From contig NZ_JAUSCC010000098.1 of the NCBI RefSeq assembly GCF_030651745.1, positions 1-43,832 on the forward strand: 43,832 nt of DNA, written 5' to 3'. Of this stretch, positions 23,631 to 31,020 are shown one piece after another. Under the pieces are notes generated by a model. The model had not been told where the DNA came from. It ran no database searches and worked only from the letters and a program-made list of their open reading frames with translations. Both the position numbers and the translations under genes were made by a program. Within the stretch, counting starts at the first letter, position 1, and every line of letters begins with the position of its first letter. Origin of the DNA: Methylophaga sp. (GTDB taxonomy: Bacteria; Pseudomonadota; Gammaproteobacteria; Nitrosococcales; Methylophagaceae).

Positions 23631-24092
23631 TTACGGCCACGGATAGTCGGCCACTTCTTTGCCTTCTTGTTTGTATTGCTCAGCAATTTCCCGGCGGTAG
23701 CTGACCACGTCAGCAATATCTTTGGCGCGAAGTTGGCTGACTTCTGCCGCAGTAAAAGGCGTGTAGTCGATAGTGTTATCGCCCCAAAGCTCGACGATAT
23801 AATTCATCACTTCTGCGATTTCGGTTGAGTTTAAACCAGAGCTGACCACGCCGGGCACATGCATAAGATAGGTACGGCCTTTGGTGTCAGAGGTGAATGC
23901 ATTGATTAACTGTAACGGCGGGATTCCGCCTGATGCTGAGCCGGTGCCATCCATTGCATGACAACCGGCACATTTTAATATGTAGCTGATAGTGGCACTG
24001 TAACGAGCCGGTTCGGCACACACTGGTGAAATAAAAGATACACCTGTTAATGCCATTAAGCCCAATAACTGTCGAAGGTGTTTGCCCGCCAT
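23631..24092 (-). CDS. Monohaem cytochrome c (last gene of amine dehydrogenase operon)
   Basis: 153 residues from ATG 24092 (MAGKHLRQLLGLMALTG), one base past the TAA of the preceding gene; the signal peptide ends PVCA before EPARY. One haem motif, CAGCHAMDGTG, and a possible Met ligand in YLMHVPG. A long C-terminal tail (EVSQLRAKDIADVVSYRREI) is rich in charged helices. Because of the tight spacing with the upstream cytochrome and small-subunit genes, it is probably part of the electron path from amine dehydrogenase to the terminal oxidase, or helps in cofactor maturation. It is not a di-haem MauG. Confidence 0.88.
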   Translation of the reverse strand: MAGKHLRQLLGLMALTGVSFISPVCAEPARYSATISYILKCAGCHAMDGTGSASGGIPPLQLINAFTSDTKGRTYLMHVPGVVSSGLNSTEIAEVMNYIVELWGDNTIDYTPFTAAEVSQLRAKDIADVVSYRREIAEQYKQEGKEVADYPWP

Positions 24093-24093
24093 A

Positions 24094-24549
24094 TTACGGT
24101 TGCTTGCGTATCGCACGAAGTTCGGTGTGGGACAGCGGTGTGGCTTTTAATTTGTCGATCAAAGCAACATCCGGTATTGCCTCGCTACCGTTTAAGGTTG
24201 TGAGCACATACTCAGCAATTTTGACCAGATCCTCACTGGCAATCATCGATTGAGGTGGCATGACCATGGCCTGGTATTTAATACCGTCAACTATAATGGT
24301 GCCACTTAATCCTGCGGTCATGACACCAGCAATATATTCATTGCCTTTTGAGCCAAGCCGTTGCCATAACTCCGGGTTTTGTAATGGTGGTGCTAAGCCG
24401 GGTATGCCGACGCCGGCATCACCATGACATGCAGCACAGGTATTTGAGAACAAGTCTGCACCGCTGATGTCGGCTGCCCACCCTGTCGATGAACTGGCTA
24501 ACAGAACCAATACCGAAACCAGAGCCTGCCGGTAGCGGGTTTTATTCAT
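24094..24549 (-). CDS. Monohaem cytochrome c, probable amine dehydrogenase electron acceptor
   Basis: 151 residues from ATG 24549; the signal peptide ends GWAA before DISGAD. One haem motif, CAACHGDAGVGIPGLAPPL, with a likely axial Met in MVMPPQSM. The pattern GxxLFxxxCAACHGxxGxG is that of small class I cytochromes. The start overlaps the end of the small-subunit gene by eight bases (ATGAATAA). In the known aromatic amine dehydrogenase cluster a small monohaem cytochrome gene also follows the small-subunit gene, which supports a role as direct electron acceptor; I recall this from the literature on Alcaligenes faecalis. Confidence 0.88.
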   Translation of the reverse strand: MNKTRYRQALVSVLVLLASSSTGWAADISGADLFSNTCAACHGDAGVGIPGLAPPLQNPELWQRLGSKGNEYIAGVMTAGLSGTIIVDGIKYQAMVMPPQSMIASEDLVKIAEYVLTTLNGSEAIPDVALIDKLKATPLSHTELRAIRKQP

Positions 24550-25084
24550 CGACAATTCCTACCAGCAGGGCGACAGTGCAGTAATAGCCTTTGTTTTCAT
24601 TGGCCATACACCAGTTAATATCGTTATGCAGACCCATACGATATCCAGGCCGTTCGTCCTGACTGGTAAAGCAGAAGGTGCTGCCGACCAGAGCTGCTTT
24701 ACCACAACAGTCATTGTAGGAAACCAGATAATCCTTTTCATCATCGGGGTTACGGCAAGTACCTACCCAGGCGACTTTTGAGGCATCTGATCCGGGAGGG
24801 CATGAGGTGTTGGTGCCACCGGAATCATTGCATAACGTGCCGTCTAAAGCGCAATAACGCCAGTAATCACAAGAGGTTTCATCAAAAACGGACGAACCAT
24901 CTGCGGCATAAGCCTTGCCCATTGAGCGATCAAACGGCAACACCGGAAACAACGCACTGGCTACCATTAAACCGCCGACCTTCGACAAAAATCCTCTTCG
25001 ACCATGCGTCTCTGCACTTTTACGGGCTTGCTTTTCTGCACGGCTATCCAGCATCTGGAGCATTTTTTCAAGTTGAGTGAACAT
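24542..25084 (-). CDS. aauA: TTQ amine dehydrogenase small subunit (aromatic amine dehydrogenase-like)
   Basis: 180 residues. A twin-arginine signal (RRGFL at 29-33) exports the folded subunit. The tryptophans that form TTQ are W106 (KVAWVGTC) and W158 (NDINWCMAN); the Asp residues needed for cofactor formation and catalysis correspond to D81 and D125, and the Thr after the last Cys to T170. ERPGY and LHNDxNWCMANEN match aromatic amine dehydrogenase better than methylamine dehydrogenase. There are ten Cys in place of the twelve in methylamine dehydrogenase: positions equivalent to Cys38 and Cys86 are D87 and T136, which are disulfide partners in that enzyme. Deaminates primary amines in the periplasm. 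Confidence 0.93.
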   Translation of the reverse strand: MFTQLEKMLQMLDSRAEKQARKSAETHGRRGFLSKVGGLMVASALFPVLPFDRSMGKAYAADGSSVFDETSCDYWRYCALDGTLCNDSGGTNTSCPPGSDASKVAWVGTCRNPDDEKDYLVSYNDCCGKAALVGSTFCFTSQDERPGYRMGLHNDINWCMANENKGYYCTVALLVGIVDE

Positions 25085-25114
25085 GGATGTCTCCTTGGTC
25101 TAAAAGGTTGTTTC

Positions 25115-25711
25115 TTAACTAATCGTGTGTTGCTTGGCCAACTCTTGAATAGAGGCAAAGCCCGTTTCTGCTGCATTAAATAAGCTGTCTAATTGTTCGC
25201 GGGTGTTAACCAAACCTTTGGCGAGCACAACGCCTTCACTGTTAAGCAGCACAGCGAAAGGCAGGCGTGAGACACGATAAGTCGTGCCCAATGGCTGAGA
25301 CAGCACATAAGGAAAATTGCTGATCGCATGTTTTTGAATAAACTCGAGGTGTTTGGCGGCGTCACCGTCACTGGCTAATACGATATTGAGCCAGCTACCT
25401 TCTGCACTTTGAATCGATTTAATTGCCGGTAACAGCTTGTTACAGATCGGACAGGTCGGGGATAAGAAAAACACCAGGGTGCTTTTATCGCCTTTATAGC
25501 CAATCTTAACGTCGCCACCGTTTAAGCTGGTTAAATCAAAGCTCGGGCTGGCAGCACCAATTGGTGGACCTGAATCATTAATCATGGCGCCGACAGGGGA
25601 GATACGCTCAAATAAAATGCCGATTTGGCGAGTCATGGCCAACACCATAATCGTCAGTACAACCACCATGATGGAGAGCAGGGCGACAAGGAAAATGAGT
25701 GTATTTATCAT
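25115..25711 (-). CDS. mauD: MauD/AauD-like thioredoxin-fold maturation protein
   Basis: 198 residues with one N-terminal membrane anchor (IFLVALLSIMVVVLTIMVLAM) and a periplasmic thioredoxin-fold domain bearing the redox pair in LSPTCPICNKLLPAI. Family members form or isomerise the many disulfides of the TTQ small subunit. Gene order (B, E, D, A) is that of mau and aau clusters. The small subunit it serves here appears to have one disulfide fewer than usual. The gene ends 30 bases upstream of the small-subunit ATG, which has a ribosome site AAGGAGAC. Confidence 0.92.
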   Translation of the reverse strand: MINTLIFLVALLSIMVVVLTIMVLAMTRQIGILFERISPVGAMINDSGPPIGAASPSFDLTSLNGGDVKIGYKGDKSTLVFFLSPTCPICNKLLPAIKSIQSAEGSWLNIVLASDGDAAKHLEFIQKHAISNFPYVLSQPLGTTYRVSRLPFAVLLNSEGVVLAKGLVNTREQLDSLFNAAETGFASIQELAKQHTIS

Positions 25712-25720
25712 GGTGTTTAA

Positions 25721-26257
25721 TTACCGATTTAAAGTTTGTGAGTGATGGAAATTAGCCAGCAGTTTTTCAGCGATGATGAACAGCACAAACAACAAGACAC
25801 CACTACTCATCGATATAAAGGTATCAAGCATGCTTATATCAGTAGAGCGGGCAAACAGAGCCGGTAACGCTATCAATATAATCAAGCCGTTTCGCAGCAC
25901 GAGGTTATAAGATAAAAACATCACAGGTCCTCCACAGCCACACTCAATCTGCGTATTGCCCCGGCGGATATTAATCAGCATTGCCAGTGCATAGAGTGAT
26001 AACAGAGCAATGGCCACCATAGTGGCAAAACCATTAAATGCCGGAATGATTAAGCCAAAACTAATGGCAACCTCAATACCAATCAGAGCGTAAGTGGTGG
26101 CTTTTTCCCACTGTTTCGGGACCAGAGCATAATTGACCACATAGCCGGAAAAGCGATCCACATCCAGTAATTTATGTAATACGGAGATAACAAACAGCAG
26201 CACCAGAAAGGTGGTGCCGGTTATCGCCATCAGCTGTATTAGCTGATCAGCATTCAT
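25721..26257 (-). CDS. mauE: MauE/AauE-like membrane protein for small-subunit maturation
   Basis: 178 residues with about four to five membrane segments. After a first segment with ITGTTFLVLLFVISVLHKL comes the MauE pattern FSGYVVNYALVPKQW and, in a loop, NTQIECGCGGPVMFLSYNLVLRN with a C-G-C pair that probably exchanges electrons with MauD. DoxX-like fold. Its ATG overlaps the large-subunit stop by four bases (ATGA), so it is translationally coupled to it. The gene is required, by analogy with mauE, for small-subunit folding in the periplasm. Confidence 0.9.
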   Translation of the reverse strand: MNADQLIQLMAITGTTFLVLLFVISVLHKLLDVDRFSGYVVNYALVPKQWEKATTYALIGIEVAISFGLIIPAFNGFATMVAIALLSLYALAMLINIRRGNTQIECGCGGPVMFLSYNLVLRNGLIILIALPALFARSTDISMLDTFISMSSGVLLFVLFIIAEKLLANFHHSQTLNR

Positions 26258-27426
26258 TTTTCAGCAATCCAGACAATGTCGTAATGACCGACATCTTCAG
26301 CGATGTCTTCTTGCAGAGTTGCAGTAAAGCCCGCTTTGGGATCAATTAAAAAACGATAAACCACGCCCAGCTCAGAGTCATGAGCAAATAAAACGGGATC
26401 TTTGCCTTCCGTCACAGCCAGTGAAGTAATGCCTGAGTCTTCAATATCAACCGGGATGCGAGAGACGACTTTTTTACTATCAAGACTAATAGCCCAAATT
26501 TCTTCAGCACCATTTTTATGACTGCCGTTATATGCCTCTGAGTGCATCGTTATAAAGACCACATTATTGGCCTTGTTGTAAGTCATGATGGCCACCCCAC
26601 CAGGAGCCCAATCACCTTCAACGCCTTCTACAAAGGAATACTTATCGACCAAACTGGGTTTTTCATCAGCATCAGAGACAAGGTAGAGATTGCCGTTAAA
26701 AGAGCTAAATACAAGGTTGTTGCCGGCGCGAACGCTATGAACATAGAGCGGGTCATCATCTGCATCAAAAACTTTGTCGCTTTTAACTGGATTGTTGATC
26801 TTGCCATCTGCAGAAAAAGAATAGCTGGTCACGGTGCCATCGCCACATAAAGAGCTATAACGATTGCCTTTGAGAGCCGGAAAGATGCTTATGCAGCCAG
26901 GGTGAGGGATTTCAGTTAACACTTCGCCCGCATCCATATCAACCACGGTAACCGAGGTTGCCGGAGTGGCATTTTGCACATAGGCATATTTACCATCAGC
27001 CGAAAACTCAAGGTAACTCAGCTGTGGTGCTGATTGAGCCATCTTCGGAGAAATGATGATTTCACGTTTTTTGACTAAGCTCTTGGCATCAAACTCTTCC
27101 AAAACTGCTTCGGTCGGGCCAGACATAATTCGCTTGGCATAAACTGATGCCGTGTAAGCCGACTTGCCATCTTTACTCATAGCAAACTGAGAGACCACAC
27201 CGGCGCTCAAACTGCCTTTAACTGACGTCAGATCTTCTGCGGATCGAATATGCACCCAGCTTGAACCATCCCAGCTTTGATCCAAAACAAAGATACTTGG
27301 GCCGGGGCGAATGGTGGGCTCAACGGTTAAGACTTCAGGGACGAACTCATCTTCTGCATAACTAAACGTGGTGCTTATTGAGCCGAGTAAGCCCAGGCTA
27401 AGCATCAACACACTTTTATAGCGCAT
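26254..27426 (-). CDS. aauB: TTQ amine dehydrogenase large subunit (AADH/MADH heavy chain)
   Basis: 390 residues with a Sec signal peptide ending FSYA before EDEFVP. It has the repeats of a seven-bladed beta-propeller: FVLDQSW-DGSSWVHIR near the start, HPGCISIFPALKGNRYSSLCGDGTV, EGDWAPGGVAIMTYN and EIWAISLDSKKVVSRI, which correspond to the conserved blades of methylamine and aromatic amine dehydrogenase. The two Cys in GCISIFP and SLCGDGT are conserved in the family. First gene of the operon, with a GGGAGA ribosome site and a candidate sigma54 promoter upstream. It supports the small catalytic subunit in an A2B2 periplasmic enzyme. Confidence 0.93.
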   Translation of the reverse strand: MRYKSVLMLSLGLLGSISTTFSYAEDEFVPEVLTVEPTIRPGPSIFVLDQSWDGSSWVHIRSAEDLTSVKGSLSAGVVSQFAMSKDGKSAYTASVYAKRIMSGPTEAVLEEFDAKSLVKKREIIISPKMAQSAPQLSYLEFSADGKYAYVQNATPATSVTVVDMDAGEVLTEIPHPGCISIFPALKGNRYSSLCGDGTVTSYSFSADGKINNPVKSDKVFDADDDPLYVHSVRAGNNLVFSSFNGNLYLVSDADEKPSLVDKYSFVEGVEGDWAPGGVAIMTYNKANNVVFITMHSEAYNGSHKNGAEEIWAISLDSKKVVSRIPVDIEDSGITSLAVTEGKDPVLFAHDSELGVVYRFLIDPKAGFTATLQEDIAEDVGHYDIVWIAEK

Positions 27427-27470
27427 GATTTATCTCCCAATTAACTGAAAATGATAGTTTTTATTGGGGA

Positions 27471-27490
27471 GAGCACTAAATATGCCAATG
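27471..27490 (-). promoter_or_regulatory. Candidate sigma54 (-24/-12) promoter of the amine dehydrogenase operon
   Basis: On the minus strand, TTGGCATATTTAGTGCTC has GG (27486-27485) and GC (27474-27473) separated by exactly ten bases, the hallmark of sigma54 promoters, and lies about 45-60 bases upstream of the large-subunit ATG. The -12 element TGCT is imperfect. Sigma54 control would suit an enzyme that releases ammonia. Confidence 0.4.
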
Positions 27491-27567
27491 TATTCAGGTT
27501 GGGTTTTCTTAAGTAGAAATATTTTTAACTAACTGATTTTATTTGGTATTTTTTATTATGCTTTGCA

Positions 27568-27648
27568 GGATGCCTTGTCCCTTAACGGACGAATAGCATA
27601 TTTATGCTTTATTAATGTGCATCGGGTAAAAGCCATGCACTTTTTTTG
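27568..27648 (+). ncRNA. Candidate small RNA ending in a terminator, in the aauB-NIPSNAP gap
   Basis: Three hairpins in a row (GTCC/GGAC at about 27577-27592, AGCAT/ATGCT at about 27595-27608, GTGCAT/ATGCAC at 27617-27640) end in seven T (27641-27647). No ORF precedes it on the plus strand. It could be a short RNA or a leader of the NIPSNAP gene. The promoter is not identified. The rest of the 299-base gap (27427-27725) holds only the candidate sigma54 promoter. Confidence 0.35.
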
Positions 27649-27725
27649 ATATCAGCAAGCTGCACTAAAGTGAGTTTGAGCACTAAACTGTCGGCCACTA
27701 TGTCCAGTAAAAATAGGAACTGTAA

Positions 27726-28031
27726 ATGATTACCTGCTACCTCAACTATGTTATCGACCCTTATAAACTTGCTGAATTTGAACGCTATGCAAGGATGTGG
27801 ATTCCATTGGTCAATAAGTTTGGCGGTACACACAACGGCTATTTTCTCCCGTCAGAGGGCGCCAATAATATTGCGCTGGCACTGTTCACCTTTCCCAGTT
27901 TGGCCAGCTATGAAGCCTATCGTGCTCAGTCGCTTGAAGATGCAGAATGCCTGGCAGCATTTAAATATGCTGAAGAAACCAGATGTATCGTGAGCTACCA
28001 GCGTAGTTTTTTTCGACCGGTTTTTGAGTAA
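27726..28031 (+). CDS. NIPSNAP family protein
   Basis: 101 residues. ITCYLNYVIDPYKLAEFERYARMWIPLVNKFGGTHNGYFLPSEG and the closing ALFTFPSLASYEAYRAQ match the NIPSNAP ferredoxin-like fold (dimeric alpha-beta barrel). The substrate is unknown for bacterial members. The AGGAACTG ribosome site lies before ATG 27726. It lies 42 bases upstream of a LysE-type exporter, so the two may be co-transcribed. Confidence 0.88.
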   Translation: MITCYLNYVIDPYKLAEFERYARMWIPLVNKFGGTHNGYFLPSEGANNIALALFTFPSLASYEAYRAQSLEDAECLAAFKYAEETRCIVSYQRSFFRPVFE

Positions 28032-28073
28032 CTTCCCAATACAGAATGTCCCTGCTGATTTATCATGTGAAAG

Positions 28074-28646
28074 ATGACTAGCCCAATTTTATTTCTGTTT
28101 GCCACTGTGATTCTGTTGTTGACGCCCGGCCCGACCAATACTTTGTTATGGGCTTCTGGGGCGATGGTGGGAGTGCGCCGATCTTTGCCATTGTTGCTGG
28201 GTGAGTTGTTGGGTTATTTCAGTGCGATTCTACTGATCCTGATTATTTTTGAGCCGCTTATTGAGCAATTTCCGTTGTTTCAGCCGCTGCAGGCGGTTGT
28301 TGTTGGTATCTATATTGTTTATCTGGCTATTAGTATGTGGCGACGAGCCAGCCATATCAGCGCTGCAGCTGAGCTGATCAGCTTTAAAAAAATCTTTCTG
28401 GTGACGTTTTTGAACCCAAAAGCCTTTGTGTTTGCATTAACACTTATCCCAATTGGTCACGATCAGCTGTATTGGTATTTTGTTGCGTTGGCCGCAAGCA
28501 TTACGTTTATTGGCTTGAGTTGGGTGGTCTTTGGCTTTCTTGTGGGATCAGTTGCGGGGCAACACAATTTGAAGTTGTTCAATCGGTTTTCAAGTGTCAT
28601 GTTGACCGGGTTTGCAGGATTTATCGTGTTATCAGCGTGGCAATAA
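28074..28646 (+). CDS. LysE family transporter
   Basis: 190 residues with about six membrane segments. LLTPGPTNTLLWASGAMVG in the first helix is the family signature (P-G-P-N), then SLPLLLGELLGYFSAILL and FLNPKAFVFALTLIPIG, also conserved. Members export amino acids or small metabolites across the inner membrane; the substrate cannot be told here. There is no overlap with neighbours, and the ribosome site is only fair. Confidence 0.88.
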   Translation: MTSPILFLFATVILLLTPGPTNTLLWASGAMVGVRRSLPLLLGELLGYFSAILLILIIFEPLIEQFPLFQPLQAVVVGIYIVYLAISMWRRASHISAAAELISFKKIFLVTFLNPKAFVFALTLIPIGHDQLYWYFVALAASITFIGLSWVVFGFLVGSVAGQHNLKLFNRFSSVMLTGFAGFIVLSAWQ

Positions 28647-28709
28647 GCTTGGCTTTACACGCATTTTAAATGGATTTAGATCGACGAGTGGCAAAAGGAG
28701 CAGCACCTC

Positions 28710-30173
28710 ATGACAATGTTAAATTCCAACGCAGGAACACATAACCGTCGACGATTAGGAATAAGGTTGCTCGCACTTATAGTGCTTTGGTTAGCAGCTA
28801 TTGCGATTTACCACGTTTACAAACCGTTGCCTTATGGTTTGGATTTTTCTCCTGCTGAGCGAACTGTAACCAGTGTGCAGTTTCTGGCAGATCGGACATT
28901 TACTACTGCTGATGGCGAGCGCCATATGGAGCAGCAGATATTCGATGCCGTGATTGAGATGATTACTGGTGCCCGACGCTTGGTGCTGGTGGATATGTTT
29001 CTGTTCAATGATTTTCAGGGGAAAGTTGCTGAAACACATCGGGCCTTATCGGATGAATTAACCGCTACGTTGATTGCTCAGAAACAGCGTTATCCTGAAC
29101 TAGATGTGTGGGTGATCTCTGATCCGCTTAACAGTGTTTATGGCGGACTCCCATCCCGACAATTTGCTGAACTGGAAGCGGCCGGTATTCCGGTTACCTT
29201 GACTGATTTGACTCGCTTGCGGGACAGTAATCCTGCCTATTCTGCTATCTGGCGTCTGTTTATTAAGCCATTTGGTAATAGCAAAGGCGAGCTGCTGCCC
29301 AATCCTTTTGGTGAAGGCAGAGTTTCATTGCGTAGCTATCTGGCAATGCTGAATTTTAAAGCCAACCATCGCAAGCTGATCATTGCCGATGATGGACATG
29401 AACTGACGGCATTAGTGACTTCAGCCAATCCTCACGACGGCAGCAGTGCCCATGGCAATGTGGCGTTACGTTTCAATGGCGAAGCTGCCTGGGATCTGTT
29501 TGAAAGCGAGGCGGCGCTGTTGAAGTTTTCTGGAGAGCCGGTTCCGGTTCCTGAATTAGTGCACATAGCAGATTCAGCAACTAACGGACTTACCGTTCAA
29601 GTGGTCACTGAACGAGCTGTGGAGCGAGCGGCTTTAGATCTGATTGATAGAGCCGAGCCCGAAGATCAATTGGATATGGCAATGTTCTATCTTGCTGACC
29701 GACACATCGTGAAAGCGCTGCAACGAGCTGCAAAGCGGGGCGTGACCTTAAGGATATTACTCGATCCCAATAAAGACGCTTTTGGGCGGGAGAAAAATGG
29801 TGTGCCTAATCGCCCTGTGGCCTATGAATTAAAGCAAGCTGGCATTAGTGTTCGCTGGTGCGATACCCATGGTGAGCAATGTCACTCCAAGTGGCTGATG
29901 CATCATGATGCTGAAGGCCACAGCGCCATGCTGCTTGGCTCCACCAACTTTACCCGGCGTAATCTGCATAACCTTAATCTGGAAACTAACGTGATCCTGC
30001 GGGGCTCAGCTGATGTTGAACCCCTGCAACTGGCACAGCGCTGGTTTGATGAGCGCTGGAACAACTATGACGACCGGAACTACAGTGTGGACTACGAAGC
30101 TTATGCCGATGAGAGACTCTGGCCCCGTATCTTATATCGCGTTATGGAAGCGACTGGCCTCAGTACTTTTTAG
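28710..30173 (+). CDS. Phospholipase D-like protein
   Basis: 487 residues. An N-terminal membrane anchor (LGIRLLALIVLWLAAIAIYHVY) is followed by two PLD half-domains. The first HKD motif is NHRKLIIADDG with downstream SANPHDGSSAHGN; the second, HSKWLMHHDAEGH with GSTNFTRRNLHNLNLETNV, is spaced one residue longer than the canonical H-x-K-x4-D. The architecture resembles cardiolipin synthase-like enzymes with a single anchor, so phosphatidyl transfer or phospholipid hydrolysis facing the periplasm is possible. An AAGGAG ribosome site lies about 10 bases before ATG 28710. Confidence 0.86.
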   Translation: MTMLNSNAGTHNRRRLGIRLLALIVLWLAAIAIYHVYKPLPYGLDFSPAERTVTSVQFLADRTFTTADGERHMEQQIFDAVIEMITGARRLVLVDMFLFNDFQGKVAETHRALSDELTATLIAQKQRYPELDVWVISDPLNSVYGGLPSRQFAELEAAGIPVTLTDLTRLRDSNPAYSAIWRLFIKPFGNSKGELLPNPFGEGRVSLRSYLAMLNFKANHRKLIIADDGHELTALVTSANPHDGSSAHGNVALRFNGEAAWDLFESEAALLKFSGEPVPVPELVHIADSATNGLTVQVVTERAVERAALDLIDRAEPEDQLDMAMFYLADRHIVKALQRAAKRGVTLRILLDPNKDAFGREKNGVPNRPVAYELKQAGISVRWCDTHGEQCHSKWLMHHDAEGHSAMLLGSTNFTRRNLHNLNLETNVILRGSADVEPLQLAQRWFDERWNNYDDRNYSVDYEAYADERLWPRILYRVMEATGLSTF

Positions 30174-30310
30174 GTGGTTTTAAAATGCTGGTGAAGAGTC
30201 GTTTTGATTAACATCAGTTAACGCATTGGTTGGAACAATCTGTCACTTTTATTCTCTATGTTTTATGTCGAGATCATTTTCAAAAAACATACTTAATCTA
30301 AGGAGACGTT

Positions 30311-30568
30311 ATGGATATCGACTTTACCAGTGATTATGTGGTTAACGACAACGATGTAACTTTTTTTGCCATTGTGGATAATCAAACGGTGGCGTGTATT
30401 GTTTCAAAAGCAGTTTTGCTTGAGCTGACTACCCCTGATGATGAAGATGATGCTGAGACGGTGTTTCTTGATCATCAATACAAGTTTGAAGAGATTGCTG
30501 AGGGCATGATTCGCAACCATCAAGCGGTGGATGGAGAAGTGCATATCGCTGACGCCGAGCTGTTATAG
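30311..30568 (+). CDS. DUF1488-like small protein
   Basis: 85 residues, acidic. The central VTFFAIVDNQTVACIVSKAVLLEL and the tail FEEIAEGMIRNHQ fit the short DUF1488 pattern (beta strands then a helix), which has no known function. AAGGAGACG is a good ribosome site before ATG 30311. It lies 137 bases downstream of the phospholipase gene, and 120 bases separate its stop from the next gene region. Confidence 0.72.
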   Translation: MDIDFTSDYVVNDNDVTFFAIVDNQTVACIVSKAVLLELTTPDDEDDAETVFLDHQYKFEEIAEGMIRNHQAVDGEVHIADAELL

Positions 30569-30727
30569 GGGGCAAATTCCTTTGTTATCGGTGTTATTGA
30601 TTAATCTCGGGTTATAAATCTCCTTTATATAAATTAACGTTATATAGTGGCTATCGAACTATTGCCTGAATAAATTTGTAGAATCACAATGTTTCAGGCT
30701 TTCTCCGGATCTATTGAGGGATTGACG

Positions 30728-31000
30728 ATGAAATCACTGCCGGACAATGTTGTTTCCTATAAACGCACTCCCGAGTTTTCTGAGGCCACGATTCCTGAAG
30801 GTTTATTAAAGAATCATCAAACAAAGGCCAACGTCTGGGGAAAAATAGTCGTCTTGAGCGGCCATCTGCTTTACACCATCCAAGATCCATTTGAAGAAAT
30901 CACCTTGGATATCAATACCTATGGAGTGGTGGAACCTACCGTATTACATCAGGTAAAACCGATTGGTTCAGTACTGTTTTATGTGGAGTTTTATCAGTAA
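30728..31000 (+). CDS. DUF1971 family protein
   Basis: 90 residues from ATG 30728 (MKSLPDNVVSYKRTPEFSE) with GAGGGA upstream; thirteen more codons are open to an ATG at 30689. LPxNVxxYKRTPxF and the later TKANVWGKIVVLSGHLLYTI are the DUF1971 (TehB-linked cupin-like) pattern. It is a small beta-barrel of unknown ligand. It converges on modC, 21 bases away. Confidence 0.82.
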   Translation: MKSLPDNVVSYKRTPEFSEATIPEGLLKNHQTKANVWGKIVVLSGHLLYTIQDPFEEITLDINTYGVVEPTVLHQVKPIGSVLFYVEFYQ

Positions 31001-31020
31001 TACAAATTAGATAGGTGCTT

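Noticed and set aside
30630..30665. A possible ModE half-site, AACGTTATATAG, upstream of the DUF1971 gene.
   Set aside because: The second half-site is missing, so it does not meet the palindromic operator seen at 33654-33677.
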